A stretch of 64,000 nucleotides of DNA from Chaetorhynchus papuensis. Its lineage: Eukaryota; Chordata; Aves; Passeriformes; Rhipiduridae. The notes under the pieces are model-generated. The model was not told where the DNA came from, made no database searches, and was given only the letters and a program-made list of their open reading frames with translations. The stretch is taken from positions 844,391 through 908,390 of the forward strand of contig VWYX01000286.1 of assembly GCA_013396525.1 (NCBI GenBank). The letters are read 5' to 3'. Below, piece by piece: positions 37,461 to 47,700 of this stretch. Every line of letters starts with the position of its first letter. The first letter of the stretch is position 1. The translations under genes were made by a program, and so were the position numbers.

Positions 37461-40400
37461 AAGTGATTTTTTGGGCACAAATACCCATGAATTCTCACGG
37501 GTACTCTCATGAAGACTAGAAAGAGATGTCTCTCCTGGCAGAGGACATCTACTATTCCTTTCTGCAAAAAGGCAGTGGTAACATGCAAACTGAAGACTGA
37601 AAAACAAATGAGTGTATGGATGTTGGGGTTCTTTTAGCTTTGAGATTTCATTTTTGCCTTTTAAAGCTGATTTAAACTCATGCTTCTGAGCCCTGTACAA
37701 ACTCATGAAATAACCAGCTGTCCCTACAGTGGTCTTCAAAGTTTCGGCAAATTATTCAAGTCTTCCTATGCAGCAGGATTTAAGAGGAAAGTGAAATCCA
37801 TTGCAGTCTCCTATTTCATCAGCTGCTGCACAGCTGGCATGAAGAGACTGTGTTATGAAATACGTTTGTGTCTCTGGTCTGGTCCTCTCATTTTCCCCTC
37901 TAGCTGTGGCTCCATCTCAACCCTCAACCCCTGCAATGTCCTGGTGACCACGGGCAACTTCGGGATGATGGAAAACCAGAGGACCCTAAGTCTGGTCAAA
38001 CTGATGCTGCATCGCCCTCTGCAGACGGGCAGGCAAAGACTGTCGCAGGCTGAGGCAGAAGATGAAGAAAAGCAGGGATGTGAGAAAAATTCCTCTGACA
38101 GTACTTTTTCTGCAGGTGTGTTGGTTGATGAACATATCTGGAAAGCTCCGTTTTCTTGGGGCTCCATTTTCGCTGGACCCACGGTGAAAGACTGTATCCA
38201 CAGGGATAAAATATTACACATATACTCACAGCACCATTTCATTATAATGCTCTCCACTCCCCCCAAAAACAAAAACAGTGCAAAATGGAGAGAACAGCTT
38301 TTTTTTTACAAGAACAAGGCGACCACATCAGAACAGCAAGAATTTCCTCCCTAATGGTTTTCTTGTGGGAATCTCTAATGAGCTGCCACAGTATGGAACA
38401 ACCATATGTGTGTGCACACGCATGCAAGTCAGGGTGAGCAACTGCCTGTATTTGCTGAAAAACCCAAACCTTGCTCAGCCACCTCACTACCAGGTTGCTA
38501 CCAGCCTCTGTTTATTCACCTCCTTTTTTTTTTTTTTTTTTTTTTTTTAGCTCCTGAGGCATTCATTAAGCCACAGTGTCATGCTCTCCATTCTATCTCC
38601 ACAGATATTTTGTTCCCCAGTGCTTAATCAGCCCACTGACTCTTCAGGAATGACCCAAGTTTTGCACTTCCTCACCCTACAAAGGCTTACTTCAAGTTTG
38701 CACACAGGCTCAAGGAACAAACGGCTTCCAGCAATGGATCAAGTAGGATATAAACAAATCACTCAGTGCAACAAATGGAGCTGGGCACATGCTTACAACT
38801 TGCTGTTTTGATCTCCACAGCTGAATTTATGGAATGAATTTTCTGGTAGGGATCACATAGCCAAGTTAGCAAAAGATCTATCACTCTTCTAAGATGTTTA
38901 TTGTCTTTAATTATAATTAAGTATATGCACAGAGGCATCATGAGAGCAGAGAGGACAGAACAGAAAACTGCTAGAAGGGGAAAAAGCAGAGTTTTCAGCT
39001 TACACTAATGGCCTTAATTTAAGTGTTCTTTTGTAAGTTAGATCTACGGTTATGTGAGTAATTTTAGTTTTAAAATAAAGTAATCTTAAATGCAGAGACA
39101 TATCTCAACTTCCTCAGATGCCAGGACACAAGACCTACACTTCATGCATTCATGCCAGCTGTGCCCTAAGGCAGCAGGGTCAAGATGGGCCTCACTGTGC
39201 TCTCCCTCCCTGCTACAAAGACCAAAAGAGGGAGAGGATCTAAAAATAGAGGAGATAAATTTGAATGAACTCAGAAAGGATAATGGGAAACTGTGATAAA
39301 GAAGGGAACACAGGGCAGATGTCACTGCCAGACTCCTTAAGGAATCTTCAAGGAATCAGCCTGAGTCTGTACAAATAACCAAATGGACTTCCATGCCAGG
39401 AGTCTTCCACCGTTTCTATGGCAAGACATACACAGGTATTTCTCACTGGTGTTTGCTGTTGGCTTTCTCAGCCCCATTTTGCATCGTTTCCTCTGGATTT
39501 GCGTGTATCTCCATGAGCAGGATGGCCTGGTACTGCTTGCTGGGGAAAGGGCAATAGATTTTTCCCAAGATGCCTTTTGTTGTCCCCACAGTGAGGGCAG
39601 CCAAAGGGATGACAGGGAGATAGAAGCACACAACTTTTTGGCATGGCTATTTGGCCTGTAAATCTAATATTTCACCAGCAGAGAACAGAGTGTATTGGGT
39701 GCTTTGCCCAGGATAGGAAGTCTACAGAAGATCCACATGACATGAACCTCTCTGAAACCTCTAACAAACACTAGACTTTGTCCTTTAGAGACTCCTGATA
39801 TGTGCAGCCAAGCAGGAATCAAGATTAGAGAGATGCCAGCAGTGGCTGGATAGGAAGTGACAGCTTTGCTGTTGGGCTGAATGACAGGCATCTGACTTCA
39901 AACTGCCTGGTTGACCGGGGGAAATCCTGCCAGCATTAACTTTCTTCCTAACACTAGTGGTCTTCCTGAAAGCATCGTGCCAAGCAAGAAGGGCAGAGAC
40001 ATCCTTCACCAGCCACAGCATCCCATCCATCTGCCTGCCAGGGAGCATCCTAGCAAGCACTGAAGCCGGGAGCTTGGGCCATTCCCAGGCTCTTGCCTGT
40101 GGTTCAGCAGGTTTTGGGTCAGACCCAGAAGCACAAGGACTGTTCTAGCAAACTCAGTGTGGATGAAACTGTTTTCCTGAGAGGGAATGGGGAAGAGGTA
40201 CACTCTGGTTTTCAACTCTCTTCTGGGCACTGAGGAAGGTGGGTTTTAGCTCACTGAGCTCTCATGGTGATTGGTTCCCATCTCCTCCAGAAGAAGGATA
40301 ACAAAAGCAGCTGGGGGGAAAACCTCTAGTGTTTGTCCCATGGGTCAACAAAGGCTCTGTTTCCCAGGCCATCACTCCACTATCATCTCTGTCAGCATCT

Positions 40401-41099
40401 GCAGCCACAGGAAGAAAAAGAGTTCTGGCCTTCTGCTTCTGGATCTTTTGCAGGCTATTGAAACATTAATTCATCTTCACATCATTGAGAATGGGGGAAG
40501 TGAGCAGGTTTCTTCAACCCACAACTATTGTATGATTCAGCTTGAGTGATGGCAGGGTTTTCCTTGAGGAAGAGAAGAGCCAGTGGGAATTTGGGAGGAG
40601 GAGCTGTGGGAGTGGGGTTCATGCTTGCTGCTGAGGGGCAGTTTTAGGGAGACACAACCAGGGCTGTGCCCAAGGGACCCTTCCAGGCAGTGTGAGCATC
40701 CAGCTTGTACAGAAGCAGGGGGCTGCCTGTGCCCTAGCCCCTGCTGGGAGGTGGGATGCATAACCCCCCGGGAGAGGTGACAGGTAGGCAGGAATGTGCT
40801 CAGCATCACTCCTAGGCATGGCAGGACAGGGCTTGCCTGGAGAATGGAGAAACTATGCAAACTCCACCAACCATCTTTATCCACACTTTAAACTGCGGAG
40901 GCCTAATTTTCGGCTGGATCCTTCAGTGGCAACTACTCCCTTGCTCTGGGCTAAACCACGGCGAGTGGCCACAAGATCCAGTGTGAGAAGTTAAAGCTGC
41001 CGCTGTCATCATCAGGGGCTTTTTGCGACATTTGCTTCGTCACAAGGCAGGCACAATCGCGTGCACAGTTCTTGCTCCGCAAGGCCCTGAAGAGCTGCC
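37461..41099. other. No confident gene; two open frames noted
   Basis: A 224-codon plus frame (37,680-38,354) and a 62-codon minus frame (39,443-39,631) are open but match no family I know. The rest is unremarkable apart from the poly(T) tract. Confidence 0.5.
38524..38548 (+). repeat. Poly(T) tract of about 25 bases
   Basis: A pure T run. It may be a decayed A-tail of a minus-strand retrocopy, but nothing recognisable lies next to it. Confidence 0.85.
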
Positions 41100-41247
41100 A
41101 CGGGAGGAAAAAAGCCGTCAGAGCCCCAAACTGCCTCCCTCCCTCTAGCAGGCACCATGTGTACGACAGCAGAGGTTGCGTGGTAACGGCAGCAGGAAGG
41201 CGCCCGCTCTGCCCCCTCGCTCCCCGCACGGCACCGACAACAGCAAG
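41100..41247 (+). promoter_or_regulatory. Candidate alternative first exon and promoter
   Basis: A moderately GC-rich segment ends in the near-perfect donor CAGCAAG|GTACGTAG at 41,247/41,248. The only nearby ATG (about 41,158) meets a stop nine codons later, so the exon would be noncoding. An X-box-like element lies inside it at 41,175-41,187. It could be an alternative RNH1 first exon or belong to an unrecognised transcript. Confidence 0.35.
41175..41187. promoter_or_regulatory. X-box-like (RFX) motif
   Basis: GTTGCGTGGTAAC is an imperfect inverted repeat of the form GTTGCN(n)GGTAAC, matching the RFX-family X-box half-sites. RFX binding is an inference from the motif alone. Confidence 0.4.
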
Positions 41248-42335
41248 GTACGTAGCAGCGGCAAAACCAGGCTCTGAAACTCCCGAAACTTTCCCTCCTG
41301 CTTGCCGGGGAGGAGCACGGAACCATTTTAAAGCCGTGCTTTGTAGGGAACAGCTGGTCGTGCTTATTTGAACTGTTGTGCGAGCCAGGGTTATGGAAAG
41401 AGGGTGTTTGTAGGAAGAAAAAACTGGGGGAGATGCTGAGATTTTGGGGGTGGAGGGAGGAAGGGAGGCAAGTCGGGATGTTGCCTAGTGCTTTTCGGCA
41501 CTTCAAAACCTTTCTTTGTTCTGTCTTGTGAAAATCTGAATGAGCTTTTAACTGGGACTAAAACTACTGGGAAACAATAGGGAGGGAGCCAGGGAGTAGC
41601 CGGCAGGCGGAGGAGGAAGCGAGCCAAGGGGTGACGAATGCCTTCCAGCCCTGACCGAGCGCTGCCACCCTTGCCCCGCCTCGGGACGGATGTGCGGGAC
41701 AGCCACTGGTCACTGGGGTCGGGTGGGGGCAGTGGCACGGCCAGAGCCCGGGAGGGCAACAGGCCTGGCAGCAGCACAAGCCCGAGGCGCCCATCCTCCA
41801 CTGCTGTCACAGCTTCGTTCCAAACAGCTCAGAGAGAGAGGCCTTTGTGCCAGCGAGGTGCAGCTCTGCCCAACGTGTTGCGCTAATGAGGGACACAGAT
41901 ACGAGAGAAGATGCGTCGTGGATAGGACTGGTGACAGGGATGGGGAGCAGGGACATCCCAGGCCCTCCAAGCTGGCCCCCGTGCACAGCTCTCTGGAAGC
42001 TGGAAGTCAGGGGCACCACTGAGGATATTTTTGTTGTTTCCACTTCAAACAATTCCCAGTTCCGAGCTCCCTGGGGAAGTCCTGCGTCCCCTGGCCGAGA
42101 CCTTGTCATGGTGCCTCTGCCCTGGGTGACTTGCATGCATTCCCATCTTGCTCCAGGTCCTGGCACACAGCAGAGGTTGCCCTCCCAGCCGGTTGGGACA
42201 CTACCTCATTTTATGTTTGATACTCCCACCCTTTGTGCATCCCCTCATTATAGGGATTTCTCCTTCTCCTGTCTTGTCTGCTATGTATTCCAGTGCTCCT
42301 GCTCAGGGGAAAAGAGCAGGGAGATCAGGGTGCAT

Positions 42336-42968
42336 GGAAAAAAAAGGGCAACAGGAGATAGGAATAAAAGGAAAGGAAGGAAAAGAGGACGAAAATAGAG
42401 AAGTTGGTGAGAAGATGAAAAAGAGGGAAGACATAGGCTAAGAGGAGGGATAGCAGAAAAAAGGAGGGCAAACAGGTGAAAGAGGAACAAAAGAGGGAAT
42501 GGCGAAAAGAAGGGAGAAGGAGGAAAAAGAGAGAAAAGAGGGAAGTGGGAGGGAAGGAAGGAAGGAGAAAATGGGGAAAAGGACGAGGAAAACAGGGAAG
42601 AAAGAGGGAAGGAGGAAGCACATGAAAGAGGAAAGTAGAGAGTGAAAAGGGAAAAAGAAAAAAGGAAGTGAGGAAAACAGGAAAAAAGGAAGGAAGGAGA
42701 TGTGAAGGAAACAGATAAGAGTGGAGGGGAAAAGAAAGAAGGGGAAAGGGGGAAAGAAGGTTCGGAAAAGAGGGGGAGGGAAGCAGGGACAAGTCAGGAA
42801 AAAATTAAGAAAGGGAAAGACAAGAAGTGGGAAAGAGAGGAGAAAGGGCGCTAAGTGTCAGAGAGGGCAGGAAAAAAGGGAGAGAGGGGAAAACGGAGAG
42901 AAAGGAGAAAGAAAAAGGGAGAGAAAGAGAAAAAGGGAGAAGAAAGGGAAAAAGGGGAGGAGGGACAG
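42336..42968 (+). repeat. Polypurine tract (GA/GGAA-rich, low complexity)
   Basis: About 630 bp on the plus strand are almost pure A/G, built from irregular GGAA, GGGA and GAAA units with very few pyrimidines. Long open frames on the minus strand here (Phe, Leu, Pro and Ser only) are composition artefacts. The tract abuts the CpG island directly. Confidence 0.9.
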
Positions 42969-43720
42969 ATCCTGCCCCTCCCCGCCGCGATACGAGGCGG
43001 AGCCGGGCCGAAGCCGGCGGCAGCTGCGCGGTGGCGGGGCGGCGGTAGGAGCTGGGGAGCCGGGCCGGGCCGGGCCGGGGCGGAGGGAGCAGGGAAGGAA
43101 GGAAGCCTGGGAGGGAAAAGCGCTGCCTGCGGTGCGGGAGGCGGCGCGGGAGGCGGCGGGACTGTGAGCACCGGGGCGGCGGGGACGGGGCAAGGGCGGC
43201 AGCGGTGGCGGCTGTGCCCCGGGGCAGGACCGGGCCGCTGCCCGGGACCCCGAACGGGATCCCCCCTCAGCTCGCAGGAGGGTGCAGAACTCGGGGCCGG
43301 GGGGAAAACCCTTTCTCGATCCGGGGAAGGTAAAACGGGAAAGTGCCCGAACGACGCGGGGAGGGCTGTGACGGTCCGGCTGCGAGTGTCCCCTCGCCTG
43401 CCGCTGGCTCCGATCCCCATCACCCCGCGACACGTGGGGCTGTGGTGCCATCCCACGGAGGCCGTGGGCCGGGATTCCCGGCAGCGCTCGCGTGGGGAGG
43501 GGAAGGGCAGAGGCCGAGCACGTCCGTGAGCTCACGATCCCGCTGGCGCCGTGTCCCGGTCCCGTCGCGGTTCCCGAGCGCCGCCCCGCGCTCGGGCGCG
43601 GCCCCTCCCCACGTGGGTCCCGGGTTTGTTGTGGGCGCGACCTGACGGGAGCGCTGGTACCGAGCCGGCCTCTGAAAAGCGGGTTTGGGATCCCCGCGAT
43701 GTTACGGCGGCGGGAGGGAC
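42960..43720 (+). promoter_or_regulatory. CpG island, probable main RNH1 promoter and noncoding first exon
   Basis: The segment is very GC- and CpG-rich, ending abruptly at a polypurine tract on its left. It holds several GC boxes (GGGGCGG near 43,034, 43,077 and 43,172), tandem GGGCC units at 43,060-43,080 and two CACGTG E-boxes (43,431 and 43,610). A splice donor GGGGAAG|GTAAAA at 43,329/43,330 could end a noncoding first exon joined to the acceptor at 44,667. No TATA box is evident, which fits a housekeeping promoter. The assignment to RNH1 rests on position and orientation; the transcription start is not visible. Confidence 0.7.
43060..43080. repeat. GGGCC tandem units, G-quadruplex-prone
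   Basis: Four successive CCGGG/GGGCC units lie in the core of the RNH1 CpG island. The runs of three or more G on the plus strand meet the simple G-quadruplex pattern. Confidence 0.6.
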
Positions 43721-44666
43721 TGGGATGAGGGAAGACCGTGGCTGACTGCAGCTCACATTCCGATGGGATAGCTCAGGGATTATTTCTTTCACAAACGCCC
43801 CGTAGTCTGAGTCATGCTGGCCAAACCAGGAGACCAAGTCTGCGTTTTGTCACCTACTGCAGCGCTGCCTTTAACCCCATCCCTTGCAGACTAAACCTAG
43901 AGAACAGCTATTGGCCTTGGCATGTTTTTGTGCACGTTTATCTGGAGCCGTTCTGCAAAGTGCTGTATCCGCATCACTTCAGAAATGCAGTTTCACTGCA
44001 GAACAAAAAAAATATCTGCTTACCAGCTTCTCTGTACTTGGACTGCCCCATCAGAGCAACCTTTCAAACCTTGGGTATTGAATTGTGGAGGAACACTTCT
44101 CCCGTCCACACAAGTTCCACTTCACACCTACAGATACATGTCCAGCAGCATTTTTAATTTCAGACCAGGCAGTTCTCATGCTCATCTTCCTTATTCACCC
44201 AGTTTCTCTCAAAAATATCCCAGTTTTAAGTATAGCTTGAGGTTCCACAATGGGTCAGGTGTGCCACGCTGTTGGAACTTGGTGTCTGTGTGGCTCAGCA
44301 GTGCAATAGTGAGTGAGTAGCACCAGTGCCCCTATAAAGCTCCTTCTGGTTAAGCTCCCTTGGAGGCGGAAGGGGAACATCTTATTCTCACACAAGCAGC
44401 CTTCAGATAACAGGTTGTTGCCATATCTCTTCAGGATTCCTGTGCTTTTTTCCTCTCAGAGGAGGGCCTTCCCAAGTCCCAGACAAAACCATTCCAACTC
44501 TCCTGGCCTTATACTGGTGTTTGCAGGGGACTGGTTTTGGAAAAATAGAATCTGTCCCCTTTGCACGGTATGACTCATGGCTGAGACAGCTGGGGGGATT
44601 GAAGAACACTGTTACTTCTCAGTCAATTAAAAAAAAAAGGTGGTTTTATTTTGTTTCAATTTTCAG

Positions 44667-44772
44667 GTCTTATCTCAACTGTCAGAATGGAGCTTGATAT
44701 CCAGTGTGAAGAGATGAGCCCATCAAGATGGGCTGAGCTTCTGACCACAATGAAATCCTGCAAAACCATCAG
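44667..44772 (+). CDS. RNH1: RNH1 first coding exon (5' UTR 44667-44686, coding 44687-44772)
   Basis: A pyrimidine-rich acceptor ending TTTTCAG at 44666 opens the exon, and the donor GTAGTA follows at 44773. Twenty bases of 5' UTR precede the ATG. The coding part gives 28 residues plus two bases of an Arg codon and forms the N-terminal cap of the solenoid ([19 protein letters not shown]...). The seven codons upstream in this exon are open, so a longer N terminus is not formally excluded, but homology to the mammalian start argues against it. Confidence 0.93.
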
Positions 44773-47700
44773 GTAGTAACTAGTTGTGTATCATCTCTTT
44801 TACATAAAAACTTGTGTTTCTCTCCCGTGCTTTTTGTCTTCAGGACTGTTTGACCTGGGACTTAGAAACTGCACAGCAACAGGAATGATTCTACCTATTT
44901 TTATCCAGAAATTAATTTAAAGGGGGAATAAACTCCCAACCTCTTGTAAAGTTTTTTCAAGTACAGATAAATATCCCTTGGTGTGAAGTAATGTTGCCCT
45001 GTTTCTTGGCATGCCATAGGGCTCAGCTAGGTAAATGTGATTTAAATATTTGACCACCATTTTGGTTATCTGCCTTTCTCTGTGCTTATTAGGTTGCACA
45101 CCCTTTGGGTTGCAGGCTTGATGCTGTCAAGTGATTTTGGCTTTAAAAGTCAGGTACAAGCCATGTGCCATCAGCTTTTAATTCTTCACTTGACCTTCAG
45201 AGGTACCAGCATTGTTTGTTGAGCAAACAATGGGAGGGAACCATCTCCTGGGGTGTAAGGCGTAGGACAGGGCCCAGAAGAGTTGCTCCTGCAATCTTTC
45301 CCCTCTGCTGGTTGGGAATTCACACTTCACGGAATGGCATCATCCTGCTGGGGCTGGAGAGGATGGGCCACATCGTGCCAGCAATGCCTCCACCAGACCT
45401 GCTAAGGGCACCTTCCTTTTGCTTTGCAAAGGAGCCTTTTGCAGGCAAAGCCTCATGGGCCTGGCCTTGACTTCGCAAGGCCTGCCTTGCGTGGCAGAAG
45501 GCAGTGGGATGGTTGTTTCCTGGGCAGAGGCTGGGCTCCTCCAGATGCAGTGGATGCAGGCTGGGATTGTTCCATCAGTGTTGAACACGATCCCACTGGA
45601 AGTCATGTCTTCTTGCCAGGGGGAGGGAAGGAGAAGCCTCATAGAGCCTCAGTTTCCATACTGTTGTCTGAGGGGAAGTGACCAGGCAACTTTTGGCACT
45701 CCTGGTTGTGGCTCGGCCTGGGGCTGTACAGTTCTTCATGACACCTTCCTTTTGCTCTGTGTCTTTTCTGCCTCCCTCTACACCTCCCTGGCTGTCCTGT
45801 GTTCCTGATCCTTTCCTTGGCTCTCCTTTCAATTGAATTCATCCCCATGAATTTAGCAACAGCTAGAAGAATGCTGATGTCCAGGGGGAGAAGCCACTGC
45901 TGAACTGCAAACTCAGGGTTTGTGTGCTGAGATTCCTGCTGGAGGGAGATGAGGCAAAGCAGCATGACTCACCTGCTGATGAGTGTCTCTGAGGCTGGCT
46001 GCGGACCCAGTGAGGCTGTTCTCAGTGCAGAACCAGTCTGACAGCCTGTAAGCTGGCAGGTGGTTTGTCACTGTCACTTTTTAAAGGAAGGTGCTTCCTC
46101 CAGCTGTAGGGGGATGACTTGTGTTCTCTTCTGTGCAGCACAGAGGAGGAGCAAGGCTTGTGGAGCTGCTGTCCAGCCCATCCTGTGGTGCAGCCCAGAG
46201 CACACCTTGGTTTGGGCCATGCAACACCCAGCAGTTCCTACACATACTGATGGAGGCATCCCAGGAACTGCAGGAACATTGCCCACTCTGCTTTCACGAG
46301 CAGTGCTCCAGCCAGGGAGAGCAGAGCAACTCTGAGGACTGAAGTGCTCCTTCTCTCCTTGTCTTTCAGGTTGGATGACTGCAATCTCTCCAGCAGTAAC
46401 TGCGAGGATCTCTCTTCCATCATCAACACAAATCCATCCCTCACAGAGCTGAAGCTGAACAACAATGAGCTGGGAGATGCAGGCGTTGAGTACCTGTGTA
46501 AAGGGTTGCTGACACCAAGCTGTAGCCTACAGAAGTTATGGTAAAGCCCCACTGATCGTCTTGCTCTATCATGCTGTCACAAATGAGTGTTTTAAGGTCT
46601 CTTAAAGAATCCCTGACAAAGGCAGGCTTAATATAAAAGTGAAAGCACAACGTTCGTTGACAAGGTTCACTACAACTTACTAGATGGTTAAAGCACAGAG
46701 AGAAAAAGCAAACAAAAATCTAAAGTCAATATCAAATGTCAACCCAAAAATTATCTGCATGGAGGCTGGGAGAGGGGGAAGGGTCAGGATAGGCAAGGGT
46801 GAATAAAGAAGACACTCCTTTTGAGTCCCAAGGTTTAGAATCCTTGTAAACTGAGTCCTGAACTGGGCCAACACTCAGGCCTGAAAGTTTTTAACAACAT
46901 TCCAATTTAAGAGCACTTAATTAATAGCTTGGGTTAAACACTTTAACAAAGGTTCATATAGAATTTACTATAATGCAACAGTAACTCACAGGCCTAACTT
47001 ACTTACATATCTTAAGAAATTAATAATCTAGGACAGCAACATCCACAGTCCATTTGCTACAGCATATTCCCACCCACAAAACTAAAGGAGTATGTACAAG
47101 GTGCTCAGCTGTGGAAAATTCCCCTCAAATTCAGTGAAGGACTCACACTGGATGCCTTTGAGGTTGAGTCTTGTGGAGTGGAGGTGTCAGTGCAGGATCC
47201 ATTGTCGTTTGGCAATCCTTGGAGTGCAGCAAACTGGAGAGTTCCCTGGCTCTGAGAGGCATTTTACAGAGGCACTCCACTACATTATAGCATTAGTGGG
47301 CTTCCCTCAGCAAGCCTGGTGCAGGAGCTTTAGTCAGAGCCTGTAGCTGCTGCCCCTGCTCCTCAGAAGGCCTCAAAGAGATGTCTTCTCTGTCCAGCAT
47401 CTCCTCTGCAGGGTACAGGAGTCCTCCAGCTCCTGAGGGGAATCTGGGATGTTCAGGACACTACCTTGTAAAAATCATCTGCCTTTTAGATCAGATATTA
47501 AAGTACCTGTGCCCCCTGCAATGAGGACTTGGACAAATAGAAAGAAAGTTGACTGTGAAGCTGATTAAACTGCAACTCTCTGATGATGGGCCTTCAAGAA
47601 ATAACTGCGGTATTCTGTACTGGAAGACTTGAGTAATATTTCAGAGAGTTAGCCCTAGGCTTCAGACTTCTCCAGATGCTCAAGGAACAGCCTGGATTAG

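Noticed and set aside
42325..42792. 155-codon minus-strand frame rich in Phe, Leu, Ser and Pro
   Set aside because: It is the pyrimidine strand of a low-complexity polypurine tract; the composition alone keeps it open.
42855..43535. Long overlapping frames of 224-225 codons on both strands
   Set aside because: They lie in the GC-rich CpG island, where stop codons are rare; no domain, Gly/Arg/Pro low complexity, open in several frames at once.
44773..46369. Search for an additional RNH1 repeat exon in intron 1
   Set aside because: No 171-nt segment with the LxxCxL / LGDxG pattern was found, and the exon count already matches mammalian RNH1.
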